From the NCBI RefSeq assembly GCF_039541915.1, contig NZ_BAABHD010000032.1, positions 124,001-188,000 on the forward strand: a DNA stretch of 64,000 bases, read 5' to 3'. Source of the DNA: Nibrella saemangeumensis. GTDB taxonomy: Bacteria > Bacteroidota > Bacteroidia > Cytophagales > Spirosomataceae. This document shows, in pieces, positions 7,036-14,840 of the stretch. Below the pieces are notes generated by a model. That model was not told where the DNA came from and ran no database searches. It saw only the letters and a program-made list of their open reading frames with translations. Each line of letters starts with the position of its first letter. Positions within the stretch are counted from its first letter, which is position 1. Made by a program: the position numbers and the translations under genes.

Positions 7036-10000
7036 ATGTACTGGAACGTTCACAGCCATTATAGTTTTCGCTACGGCACCCTGTCGCCGGCCGAACTGGT
7101 GCAGGCAGCGGTCCGGCTGGGTATCTCCCGGCTGGCCTTGACCGACATCAACAACACGACGGGTCTGTACGAGTTTGTCAGTGAATGCCGGCAGGCTGGT
7201 ATCGAGCCCATTGCGGGTGTGGAATTCCGGAACGGCGACCACCTGTGCTACATCTGTCTGGCGCGTAATGCGGAGGGCCTAGCGGAGATACACATTTTTC
7301 TGACGAACTGTCTGGCGCATCACCGTCCATTTCCAACCTTGGCACCGGTATTTATTCATGTCTGGACCATATATCCCTGGACAATTGTCGTCAGCGGCCA
7401 AGGTGGCCTGAACGCTCGTTCTACATGGCCTGATACTGAGTGGATTGGCGTGCGGGCACGGGACCTGAACCACATCTGGCGATACCGCAACCGCCTACCC
7501 GCCGACCGGCTGGTGCTGTGGCAGCCCGTAACGTTCCTGAACCGGGCAGGGTACGACCTGCACCGGATGCTGCGGGCCGTTCAGCACAACTGCCTGCTGG
7601 CCCATTTGTCAGAAGAAGCCGTAGCCGGTGAGCAGGATTGGTTTGTTGACCCCGACCGCCTGCGGCTGCGTTTTGCTACCCATCCGGAACTCATCCACCG
7701 GGCCGAGTATTTGCTTGACTCCTGCACGTTCGTCTTTGATTTTCATACGCCGAAGAACCGCCAAGTCTATACTACCTCCAAGGACGATGACCTGGACCTG
7801 CTCCGGAAACTGGCCATCGATGGACTTCAGTATCGGTATGGCGATCGTCTGTCCCGAAGCCGTAGTGTGGAGCTAGAGCAGCGACTGGAACGGGAATTAG
7901 GCACTATCCACGAGTGCGCCTTTAGTGCCTACTTCCTGATGACGTGGGATCTGATTCGTTACGCCCGCTCCCGTGGCTTTTTCCACGTGGGTCGGGGCTC
8001 AGGAGCCAACTCGCTGGTGGCGTATTGCCTGGGGATTACGGATGTAGACCCTGTAGATCTGAATCTGTACTTTGAGCGGTTCATCAATCCCCACCGCAGT
8101 AGTCCGCCTGATTTCGACATTGACTTTAGCTGGGATAACCGGGATGAACTGCTGGATTACCTCTTTAAACGATACGGAAATGGTCGGGTTTGTCTGCTGG
8201 CTACGGTAGTCACCTTCCAGCAGCGGGCCGCCATGCGGGAGTTCGGGAGAGTACTGGGACTGCCCAAAGCGGAACTGGACGAACTGGTGGATGATCCCCA
8301 CAAAGCTGAGTACCACCAGGCGGGGCGGACCTTGCTGGCTCTGAGTAAGCGGCTGGACGGTATGCCCAACTACCTCTCCATCCATGCCGGGGGTGTCCTC
8401 ATTAGCGAAGAACTGCTGACGCGCTACACGGCTCTCCAGCCGATGCCTAAGGGCTTTCCGGTTTGTCAGTTTGATATGTACACCGCCGAAGATATCGGTT
8501 TTGCGAAACTCGATGTCCTGTCGCAGCGCGGGCTGGGCCACATCAAAGAAGCCGTCGACTGGATACGGAAGAACCGCAGGGTGGTCGTGGATATTCACGC
8601 CATTCAGGAGTTCAAGCAGGATGCGGGTATTCGGGAGCAACTACGCCGGCACGAAACGTTGGGCTGCTTTTATATTGAATCGCCGGCCATGCGGCAACTG
8701 ATTCAGAAACTGGGATGCCAGGATTACCCCACGCTGGTTGCAGCCAGTTCGGTGATCCGGCCGGGAGTGGCAGGTAGTGGTATGATGCGGGGGTACATCG
8801 AGCGGCATTACCAGCCCGATACCTACCGGCCGCTGCATCCCAAGTTGGGCGAGTTGCTGGCTGAGACCTACGGCATTATGGTCTACCAGGAGGATGTCAT
8901 TAAAGTGGCCCATCAGTTTGCGGGCATGAACCCGGCCGAAGCGGATTTGCTGCGCCGGGCCATGTCGGGCAAGTACCGCTCCCGCGATTTGTTCAAACGG
9001 CTGGTCGACCGGTTCTGGGAAAGCTGCCGGGTGCAGGGCTACAGCGAAACGGTCATCGGCGAAATCTGGCGCCAGATGGAGAGTTTCGCCGGGTACAGCT
9101 TCAGCAAGGCGCATTCGGCCTCGTTTGCCGTCGAGAGTTACCAGAGCCTATATCTGAAAACGTATTATCCTCTTGAGTTTATTGTGGCAGTCATTAACAA
9201 CGGGGGTGGCTTCTACAGCCCCGAATTCTACGTACACGAAGCCCGTCGGGCTGGTGCCTGCATCGAAGCGCCCGACATCAACCGCAGCGAGTGGCGGACA
9301 ATCATCGACGGAACGACCATCTGGCTGGGCTGGGGCCTGGTGAAAGGGCTGGAGCGTAGTCTGATGGAAGCCCTGCTCGTTGAACGGGACGAACGGCCCT
9401 TCGACAGCGTTGAGGACTTTTGCCTGCGGGTGCCGGTGAACAGAGCGCAGTTACTGCTCCTGGTGCGCGTGGGAGGTTTCCGCCGACTAGGGCTATCCAA
9501 AAAAGAAGTACTCTGGCGGGCGCATTACCTGACGGGCAACCGGTCGGCCTCCCGCCCGTACACCGGCCGGTCTTTGTTCGACCGGGATATGGAGTCTGCG
9601 CTGTCGGCCACATCGCCGGAGTTGCCAAATCTCACCGAACACCCGTTGGAAGAAGCCTTCGACCATTGGGATCTGTTAGGCTTTCCGCTTATCTCACCTT
9701 TTCAACTATTGGCTGACGATACCCTGCCGCCGACGACACTACCGTGCATCGGGGCCGGGGCTATGCTGGAGTATGTCGGCCGGCGAGTGATCATGCAGGG
9801 CTATCAGGTGACTACCAAAGAAATTTATTCAAAAAATAACGAACGCATGGGCTTTGGCACCTGGCTCGACGAAGACGGCGAGTACTTCGACTCGGTCCAT
9901 TTCCCCAAAGCCTGGACGGAATATCCCATGCGGGGCCGAGGCATTTACTGGCTGGAAGGCGTAGTTACGGAGGAGTGGGGCTGCCCCGCTTTAACGGTAA

Positions 10001-10053
10001 CTACGCTGCACCGGCTCCCCTGGCAACCCGACCCGCGTACGGTGGACGATTAA
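7036..10053 (+). CDS. dnaE: Error-prone-type DNA polymerase III alpha subunit
   Basis: This 1005-residue C-family polymerase has an N-terminal PHP domain (NVHSHYSFRYG, then LALTDIN), the palm motif PDFDIDFSWD at about residues 356-365 carrying two catalytic aspartates, and a third in KLDVLSQRGL near residue 492. A C-terminal OB-fold region follows (VTTKEIYSKNNERMGFGTWL). At about 1000 residues it is shorter than replicative DnaE (about 1160), matching DnaE2-type proteins. With dinB in front and an S24 repressor divergent, it is most likely the SOS mutagenesis polymerase, with DinB in the place of ImuB. No ImuA homologue is present. Confidence 0.9.
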   Translation: MYWNVHSHYSFRYGTLSPAELVQAAVRLGISRLALTDINNTTGLYEFVSECRQAGIEPIAGVEFRNGDHLCYICLARNAEGLAEIHIFLTNCLAHHRPFPTLAPVFIHVWTIYPWTIVVSGQGGLNARSTWPDTEWIGVRARDLNHIWRYRNRLPADRLVLWQPVTFLNRAGYDLHRMLRAVQHNCLLAHLSEEAVAGEQDWFVDPDRLRLRFATHPELIHRAEYLLDSCTFVFDFHTPKNRQVYTTSKDDDLDLLRKLAIDGLQYRYGDRLSRSRSVELEQRLERELGTIHECAFSAYFLMTWDLIRYARSRGFFHVGRGSGANSLVAYCLGITDVDPVDLNLYFERFINPHRSSPPDFDIDFSWDNRDELLDYLFKRYGNGRVCLLATVVTFQQRAAMREFGRVLGLPKAELDELVDDPHKAEYHQAGRTLLALSKRLDGMPNYLSIHAGGVLISEELLTRYTALQPMPKGFPVCQFDMYTAEDIGFAKLDVLSQRGLGHIKEAVDWIRKNRRVVVDIHAIQEFKQDAGIREQLRRHETLGCFYIESPAMRQLIQKLGCQDYPTLVAASSVIRPGVAGSGMMRGYIERHYQPDTYRPLHPKLGELLAETYGIMVYQEDVIKVAHQFAGMNPAEADLLRRAMSGKYRSRDLFKRLVDRFWESCRVQGYSETVIGEIWRQMESFAGYSFSKAHSASFAVESYQSLYLKTYYPLEFIVAVINNGGGFYSPEFYVHEARRAGACIEAPDINRSEWRTIIDGTTIWLGWGLVKGLERSLMEALLVERDERPFDSVEDFCLRVPVNRAQLLLLVRVGGFRRLGLSKKEVLWRAHYLTGNRSASRPYTGRSLFDRDMESALSATSPELPNLTEHPLEEAFDHWDLLGFPLISPFQLLADDTLPPTTLPCIGAGAMLEYVGRRVIMQGYQVTTKEIYSKNNERMGFGTWLDEDGEYFDSVHFPKAWTEYPMRGRGIYWLEGVVTEEWGCPALTVTTLHRLPWQPDPRTVDD

Positions 10054-10179
10054 GATTGAGTGAATTAGTGAATTAGTGAATGAGTGATTGAGTGAGTTAC
10101 ATTAAGAACTAATGCTCAGTCAGGCACCTCCTTTTGGGTAGCGTTTCACTCAATCACCAATCGCACAATCACTCAATGT
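10054..10179. repeat. Inverted tandem-octamer element 1 (gene-less)
   Basis: The left arm (10054-10096) is about five tandem copies of an 8-bp unit close to GATTGAGT (GATTGAGT, GAATTAGT twice, GAATGAGT, GATTGAGT). The right arm (10146-10179) carries the same unit on the other strand (GATTGAGT, GATTGTGC, GATTGGT, GATTGAGT). A 49-bp core containing AGTCAGGCACC separates them. The left arm starts on the first base after the dnaE stop, so the element fills nearly the whole gap to the next gene. It belongs to a family of six in this window. Confidence 0.8.
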
Positions 10180-10204
10180 AAATTATTGCTAAACAACAAA
10201 TACA

Positions 10205-10564
10205 ATGACAAATCAACACAACCCCCAAACATTCTTTGCCCTCGTTCGGCTGGTCCAAGACGGCAAGTATTACTACCACCTGTACGATGGCGATGAGGTC
10301 ATCCTGCGCGGAGGAGGCTACAGCCGCAAACCAACCTGCGAGGAGTTGGTGAGTCAGGTCCGGTTCTGGTGCCTGTTTGATTTTCAGTACAACCGGGCCA
10401 TCTACAAGGACCAGCACCTGTTCACGCTGTTCAATCAGGATGGGATGATTATCGGCCGGAGTCGACCCGTCGATAGCCGGTCGGAGTTGGAAGAGATGGT
10501 GCGCCGGATCAAATCGGCAGCCTGGCAGGCACCGTACTGGGATCTGACAGTGGTGAATAACTGA
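10205..10564 (+). CDS. Hypothetical protein with two DUF1508-like repeats
   Basis: This 119-residue protein has no signal peptide or membrane segment. It seems to hold two related halves: YYYHLYDGDEVILRGGGYSRKPTCEELVSQVR (residues 22-53) and LFTLFNQDGMIIGRSRPVDSRSELEEMVRRIKSA (residues 78-111), each a beta-hairpin followed by a helix. That plan matches the small YegP/DUF1508 domain, though the match is judged by eye. It lies downstream of dnaE, separated by a repeat element, so SOS co-expression is possible but not shown. Confidence 0.65.
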   Translation: MTNQHNPQTFFALVRLVQDGKYYYHLYDGDEVILRGGGYSRKPTCEELVSQVRFWCLFDFQYNRAIYKDQHLFTLFNQDGMIIGRSRPVDSRSELEEMVRRIKSAAWQAPYWDLTVVNN

Positions 10565-10604
10565 AACAATAAAGGGGCTGGTTAAACCAGCCCCTTTATT
10601 GTTT
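10564..10604. terminator. Bidirectional terminator
   Basis: A near-perfect palindrome (AAACAATAAAGGGGCTGG / CCAGCCCCTTTATTGTTT, loop TTAAA) lies between the converging genes ending at 10564 and 10596. It has A runs before and T runs after, so it can stop both transcripts. It overlaps the last codons of ftsE. Confidence 0.9.
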
Positions 10605-11288
10605 GTACTCTTCTACCTTCCCTTCTTCACAGCGGAGGACGCGGGCGGGGTATTTGCGGAGGAGATCGTAGTTGTGGGTGGCCATCAGAATAGCAGTACC
10701 CGCATTATTGATGTTCTGGAATACGTGCATGATCTGGTCCGACACGGCGGGGTCGAGGTTTCCGGTGGGTTCGTCGGCGATCAGCAGCAGGGGTTCGTTG
10801 AGCATGGCGCGGGCAATCACTACGCGCTGTTGCTCACCGCCGGAGAGTTGGTGCGGCATTTTTTTGTGCGAGTTGCTCAGACCCACCTGCATCAATACCT
10901 CCGTAATCCGGTTCTTCATTTTGGTTTTGTCGCTCCAGCCGGTGGCTTTCAGCACGAACTTCAGGTTCTCTTCTACGGTACGGTCGAAGAACAACTGGAA
11001 GTCCTGGAAGACAATGCCAATTTTACGGCGGAGGTAGGGCACGTCCTTCGGTCTTAGCTTTTCAAGCGCAAAATCGGCAACATGGCCCTGGCCGTTGGGC
11101 AGAAACAGATCGGCATAGATCGTTTTCAGCAGAGAGCTTTTGCCGCTTCCTGTCCGGCCGATCAGGTACACAAACTCGCCTTTATGAATGGCAAAGCTGA
11201 CATCACCCAGCACCAGCTTAGTGCCCTGGTAAATATCCGCATTCGTCAGCGACAGAACAGGCTCGTTGGAGAATAATTCAGTAGGCAT
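10596..11288 (-). CDS. ftsE: Cell division ATP-binding protein FtsE
   Basis: This 230-residue ABC ATPase has Walker A GRTGSGKSS, the signature LSGGEQQRV, Walker B LLIADEPTGNLD and the H-loop ATHNYDLL. Length and sequence fit FtsE, which with FtsX regulates peptidoglycan hydrolases at the division site. Its partner ftsX is not next to it; upstream is transaldolase on the same strand, separated by repeat element 2. A LolD-type ATPase is the main alternative, but the short C-terminus and the TGNLD-type Walker B in this context favour FtsE. Confidence 0.85.
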   Translation of the reverse strand: MPTELFSNEPVLSLTNADIYQGTKLVLGDVSFAIHKGEFVYLIGRTGSGKSSLLKTIYADLFLPNGQGHVADFALEKLRPKDVPYLRRKIGIVFQDFQLFFDRTVEENLKFVLKATGWSDKTKMKNRITEVLMQVGLSNSHKKMPHQLSGGEQQRVVIARAMLNEPLLLIADEPTGNLDPAVSDQIMHVFQNINNAGTAILMATHNYDLLRKYPARVLRCEEGKVEEYKQ

Positions 11289-11290
11289 TC

Positions 11291-11397
11291 GTCAGTAGGC
11301 AGTTTGCAGTAGGCAGTAGGCAGTAGGCAGTGGGCAGAAGAAGAGTCAGCACGTTGCTCACTTAAGTCTGCTCACTGCCTGCTGATAACTGCCTACT
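11291..11397. repeat. Inverted tandem-heptamer element 2 (gene-less)
   Basis: The left arm (11293-11337) is six near-copies of the 7-bp unit CAGTAGG (with CAGTTTG and CAGTGGG variants). The right arm (11368-11396) carries the same phase on the other strand (CAGTTAT, CAGCAGG, CAGTGAG). The 30-bp core holds GTCAGCACGTTGCTCA at 11345-11360, resembling the cores of elements 3 and 6. It fills the gap between the ftsE start and the transaldolase stop almost exactly. Confidence 0.8.
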
Positions 11398-11400
11398 TTT

Positions 11401-12060
11401 TTACTTTGCTCCGGCTTTCTTGTGGTCGGCGAGGAATTTGGCCAGGCCGCTGTCGGTAAGTGGGTGGTTCAGCAGGGCCATGATGGCGCTCAACGGACCG
11501 GTCATTACGTCGGCACCGACCTCGGCACACTGGATGATGTGCATCGGGTGCCGGATGGAGGCTGCCAGTACCTCCGTGGTAAAGCCGTACGTTGTATAGA
11601 TATTGACAATCTGCTCGATCAGGGCTACACCGTCCGTTGAAATATCGTCCAGACGACCAACGAACGGAGAGACGTAAGTAGCGCCCGCTTTGGCCGCTAG
11701 CAGCGCCTGACCAGCCGAGAAGATCAGCGTGCAGTTGGTCCGGATACCTTTTTCGGAGAAGTATTTCAGGGCTTTAACGCCATCTTTAATCATCGGAATT
11801 TTCACGACGATATTGTCGTCGAGGTCCGCCAGTTCTTCGCCTTCCCGAACCATTTCATCGAAGGTCGTACCAATTACCTCGGCACTCACATCACCCTCGA
11901 CCAGGTCGCAGATAGCTTTGTAATGTGCCATAATATTATCTTTTCCGGTGATGCCTTCTTTGGCCATCAGGGAGGGGTTGGTCGTTACGCCGTCGAGCAC
12001 GCCCAGTTCCTGAGCTTCGCGAATGTCGTCGAGATTAGCAGTATCAATGAAAAACTTCAT
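11401..12060 (-). CDS. fsa: Transaldolase / fructose-6-phosphate aldolase family
   Basis: This 219-residue protein is a short-type transaldolase: FFIDTAN at the start, GVTTNPSLM, and the Schiff-base lysine region VVKIPM near residue 85, then TLIFSAGQALLA and FVGRLDD. It transfers dihydroxyacetone or cleaves fructose-6-phosphate in the pentose phosphate pathway. The ATG at 12060 was chosen because a good promoter lies between it and the upstream alternative start at 12150. Confidence 0.93.
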   Translation of the reverse strand: MKFFIDTANLDDIREAQELGVLDGVTTNPSLMAKEGITGKDNIMAHYKAICDLVEGDVSAEVIGTTFDEMVREGEELADLDDNIVVKIPMIKDGVKALKYFSEKGIRTNCTLIFSAGQALLAAKAGATYVSPFVGRLDDISTDGVALIEQIVNIYTTYGFTTEVLAASIRHPMHIIQCAEVGADVMTGPLSAIMALLNHPLTDSGLAKFLADHKKAGAK

Positions 12061-12120
12061 GAGTTGTAGTAGATTGCTTGGTTGTTTTGGTAAAAAAAGA
12101 TGCGGATGAGCTGTCGCCTG

Positions 12121-12151
12121 CAAAATTAGGCAAGCCCATCGGGAAACCAAA
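12121..12151 (-). promoter_or_regulatory. Bacteroidota-type promoter of transaldolase
   Basis: On the minus strand TTTG (12148-12151) and TAATTTTG (12121-12128) are 19 bases apart, matching the known Bacteroidetes sigma consensus TTTG-N19-21-TAnnTTTG. It lies 61 bases upstream of the transaldolase ATG and decides the start choice. Confidence 0.75.
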
Positions 12152-12172
12152 TCCGAAATGGGCCGGCATTCA

Positions 12173-13333
12173 TTAATTCACCCGGTGGGTACCGTCTTCC
12201 AGCGTACACACGTAGATAAACGGCTCCTTGCCGGTTTTGGCCTGATATTGTTCGGTAATGGTCTGCTGGAAATGCGCCAAATCGGCTTCCTGCACCAGGT
12301 TAATGGTGCAGCCGCCGAAGCCACCGCCCATCATGCGGGCACCTAACACGCCATGGTGCGGCCGGGCAATGTCGACCATGATATCCAGTTCGGGGCAGCT
12401 TACTTCGTACATCTTGCTGAGTCCTTCGTGGGAGCCATACATTCGCTGTCCAAAGGCAGCTACATCGCCCCGCTCCAGGTCTTCGTAACCATCGAGCAGT
12501 CGCTGGTTCTCCTGCACAACGTACGCACAGCGCCGGTAGAGCAGCGGTTCGGTATCTTTCAGGTGCTTGTCGAGCATCTCCATGGTCACATCCCGCAGGC
12601 TGCGGATGCTTTCACCGTAGAAGCCCTGCAGGATACGAACACCCGCTTCGCATTCGGCCCGGCGGGTATTGTATTCCGAGGAGGCCAGCGAGTGGGAGAC
12701 GCGGGTATCGCAGAGCACGATGCGGATGCCTTCCATCCGGAGGGGGGCATACGCGTAGTCCAGTGAGCGGCAGTCCAGTTTAATGGCGTGACCAGCCTTC
12801 CCCATCATGCTGGCAAACATATCCATAATGCCGACCTTCACGCCCACAAATTTATGCTCGGCCGCCTGCGACATCTTTATCAACGTCATTTTGTCGATGC
12901 CCAGATTGAACAGCTCGTTCAGCGCAAATCCGGTAGTGTTTTCCAGCGCGGCCGACGACGACATACCCGATCCAATCGGAATGGTACCGCCGAAGATGCA
13001 GTTGAAGCCACCCACCCGGTGCCCTGCCAGCTGCAACTGATCGATGACGCCTAAGAGGTAGTTGGGCCATCCCTGCTCAGAGCGGGTGAAACCGTCTACC
13101 GTTCCTTCGTAGGTCTCATTCAGATCATGAGCAATGAAGTGGAGTTGATTGTCGTTTCTTGAGCCGACAGCTGCGTAGATGGCTTTGTCGATAGCGGCCG
13201 GCAAGACGAAGCCTTCGTTGTAGTCGGTATGCTCACCAATAAGGTTGACCCGGCCGGGGGAGCAGATCAGAATGGGAGGAGTGCTTTGGAAACGTTCCTG
13301 ATACAGGGAAGAAAGCTGGTTGAGTAACTCCAT
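12173..13333 (-). CDS. galK: Galactokinase
   Basis: This 386-residue GHMP kinase carries the galactokinase signature GRVNLIGEHTDYNEGFVLP near residues 28-46, the ATP-binding loop PIGSGMSSSAALE, and the third GHMP motif MMGGGFGGCTINLV near the C-terminus. It phosphorylates galactose in the Leloir pathway. No galT, galE or galM is adjacent, so it is a lone pathway gene here. The SRP RNA gene ffs lies directly upstream on the same strand. Confidence 0.95.
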   Translation of the reverse strand: MELLNQLSSLYQERFQSTPPILICSPGRVNLIGEHTDYNEGFVLPAAIDKAIYAAVGSRNDNQLHFIAHDLNETYEGTVDGFTRSEQGWPNYLLGVIDQLQLAGHRVGGFNCIFGGTIPIGSGMSSSAALENTTGFALNELFNLGIDKMTLIKMSQAAEHKFVGVKVGIMDMFASMMGKAGHAIKLDCRSLDYAYAPLRMEGIRIVLCDTRVSHSLASSEYNTRRAECEAGVRILQGFYGESIRSLRDVTMEMLDKHLKDTEPLLYRRCAYVVQENQRLLDGYEDLERGDVAAFGQRMYGSHEGLSKMYEVSCPELDIMVDIARPHHGVLGARMMGGGFGGCTINLVQEADLAHFQQTITEQYQAKTGKEPFIYVCTLEDGTHRVN

Positions 13334-13357
13334 AAACGGGTGCAGGGATTATGGAAA

Positions 13358-13457
13358 TAAAAAAAGGCAAACCGAGTGTCTCACCGCTACAACCGCCTAC
13401 CCTTGCTTCGGTCAAGACCTGGGGGATTCAGCAGGAGCTGGTAGCACCGATTTGCCG
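13358..13457 (-). ncRNA. ffs: Signal recognition particle RNA (small bacterial type)
   Basis: On the minus strand the RNA begins GGCAAATCGGTG near 13456 and ends CACTCGGTTTGCC near 13366, with the ends pairing (GGCAAA/TTTGCC), and is followed by a T run. The apical region CCCAGGTCTTGACCGAAGCA corresponds to the conserved SRP helix 8, here capped by a CUUG loop between GGU and ACC; AAGCA and the flanking CCC/GGG are as expected. GCTAC and GTAGC form the middle stem. It binds Ffh and directs membrane proteins to the translocon. The assignment is by motif and fold, not by covariance search. Confidence 0.85.
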
Positions 13458-13460
13458 ATG

Positions 13461-13468
13461 CAAAACTA
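13461..13468 (-). promoter_or_regulatory. -7 box of ffs
   Basis: TAGTTTTG on the minus strand lies 4 bases before the first base of the SRP RNA stem, at the spacing expected for the Bacteroidetes TAnnTTTG element. No clear TTTG -33 box was found. Confidence 0.6.
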
Positions 13469-13501
13469 AGCGAATTTTAATGATAATAAAAGCCTGAAGA
13501 C

Positions 13502-13509
13502 TACTTTTG
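13502..13509 (+). promoter_or_regulatory. -7 box of the TPR lipoprotein gene
   Basis: TACTTTTG matches TAnnTTTG and lies 27 bases before the ATG at 13537. It is divergent from the ffs promoter and leaves the TTG at 13516 too close to the transcription start to be the real start codon. Confidence 0.55.
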
Positions 13510-13536
13510 TAGAAATTGATTTCGAAAAAAACTGGT

Positions 13537-14259
13537 ATGCGCATCCGTTCATTAGGTATCATACATTATATAGTATTCATTCTCACCGCCTGTACGTCGT
13601 CCGATCAGTACATTGGTCAGGCGCGGACGCTGATGCAGCAGGGCAAACACCGTGAGGCCATTCAGGCCTTAAACAAAGCCATTGAAGCCGACGACGACAA
13701 TGTGGAGGCTTTCAATATGCGTGGGGTGGCTTATTTTGAACTAAAAGAATACGCCAACGCCCAGCTTGATTACGAGCAGGCGATTAAGCTAAAGCCGGAC
13801 TTCTATCGCCCGTATTACAACCGGGCCTTGTTAAGAACGGCTCAAAGTAACACGGATGCGGCCCTGAAAGATTATTCAGAGGCCATTCGGCTGGCACCGG
13901 ATACGAGCCGGGCGGTAGGCGCGGAGATCTACCTGAACCGGGGTCAGGTGTTTGCGGCCCAGCAGCAGACCCTGGCGGCTCTGAATGATTTTAACAAGGC
14001 CATTGAGCTGAATCCGCGTAACGCCCTGGCGCTGTACAACCGGGGCAATCTGCTGTTTCAGCAAAAGCAACTGGAGCTGGCCGTTGCCGACTTCCAGCGT
14101 GCTGTTGAAGCTGATCCTAAATTTGGCAAAGCTTTTTACGGCATGGGTATCGCTCAGGTGCTGCTGAATCAGCGCGAGAGCGGCTGCCTGAGTTTAAAAC
14201 AGGCCAGGCAGGTTGGCTATACCGATGCCGATGCCGCTATTACTGAGTTTTGTCAATAA
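13537..14259 (+). CDS. TPR-repeat lipoprotein
   Basis: This 240-residue protein begins with a lipoprotein signal ending in the lipobox LTAC (Cys about residue 19). It is followed by five to six tetratricopeptide repeats, with typical Ala/Tyr/Pro positions such as AFNMRGVAYFELKEY, PYYNRALLRTAQ and ALYNRGNLLFQQKQLELA. It should be membrane anchored and act as a protein-protein scaffold. The binding partner is unknown. The ATG at 13537 was chosen over a TTG at 13516 because it gives a clean signal peptide. Confidence 0.85.
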   Translation: MRIRSLGIIHYIVFILTACTSSDQYIGQARTLMQQGKHREAIQALNKAIEADDDNVEAFNMRGVAYFELKEYANAQLDYEQAIKLKPDFYRPYYNRALLRTAQSNTDAALKDYSEAIRLAPDTSRAVGAEIYLNRGQVFAAQQQTLAALNDFNKAIELNPRNALALYNRGNLLFQQKQLELAVADFQRAVEADPKFGKAFYGMGIAQVLLNQRESGCLSLKQARQVGYTDADAAITEFCQ

Positions 14260-14339
14260 AATAATCGGAGAAGGCTGACCCGGATTTAGCTTTATACGTC
14301 GGGTAGCCTCGCTCAGACTTCAACCCTTAAACGACCAAC

Positions 14340-14711
14340 ATGCGCAAGACCCTGTCCATCGTTTTCGGCTTACTCTTTGTTCTGTTTGCCGCTTTTCAAT
14401 ACAACGATCCCGATCCGGAAGTCTGGGTGCCAATTTACGGGTTTGCCGCCGTGGCCTGTATGATGGCCTATGCCCGAATGGCCCGTCCCTGGTTCTTTAT
14501 CCTGATGGCGGTGATCTATCTGGTGGCTGCCTTCTATCAGTGGCCGCCGGTGTTTGAAGGCTTTCTGCTGGACGAAATGGGCATGAAGACCTTCAATGTG
14601 GAATTAGCCCGCGAAGCCGGTGGCCTTGGCGTCTGTGCTGCGGCTATGCTGATCCTGGCCTTTTTCAGCCGCAACGCCCGGAACATAGGACCGATCCGGA
14701 GGGCGGAATGA
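14340..14711 (+). CDS. TMEM220-family small membrane protein
   Basis: This 123-residue protein has four hydrophobic helices and the family signature FQYNDPDPEVWVPIYGFAA after the first helix. TMEM220-type proteins are of unknown function. The next gene on the same strand is separated by repeat element 3. Confidence 0.8.
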   Translation: MRKTLSIVFGLLFVLFAAFQYNDPDPEVWVPIYGFAAVACMMAYARMARPWFFILMAVIYLVAAFYQWPPVFEGFLLDEMGMKTFNVELAREAGGLGVCAAAMLILAFFSRNARNIGPIRRAE

Positions 14712-14715
14712 AGAA

Positions 14716-14830
14716 GAATGACTGAATGGTTGAATGACTGAATGATTGAATTCGGTAGTTGTCAATGAAGATGTCAGGTGCCCTTCTGCTCATTTACCAA
14801 TTCAGTCATTCAATCATTTAATCATTCACT
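14716..14830. repeat. Inverted tandem-octamer element 3 (gene-less)
   Basis: The left arm (14716-14752) repeats an 8-bp unit close to GAATGACT (GAATGACT, GAATGGTT, GAATGACT, GAATGATT). The right arm (14798-14829) repeats the same unit on the other strand (GAATGATT, AAATGATT, GAATGACT). The core at 14773-14792 is GTCAGGTGCCCTTCTGCTCA. The element starts 4 bases after one stop and ends 11 bases before the next ATG. Confidence 0.8.
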
Positions 14831-14840
14831 TGGTAACGCT

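Noticed and set aside
10054..10179. Tandem arrays as a CRISPR array
   Set aside because: Units are only 7-8 bp with no spacers and occur in inverted arms; no cas genes are present.
12061..12150. Longer N-terminus for transaldolase
   Set aside because: It would start upstream of a well-matched promoter (12121-12151), and the family start is MKFFIDTAN.
14778..14840. Longer N-terminus for the TRIC gene
   Set aside because: The extension is encoded by the right arm of repeat element 3 and has no signal or conserved sequence.
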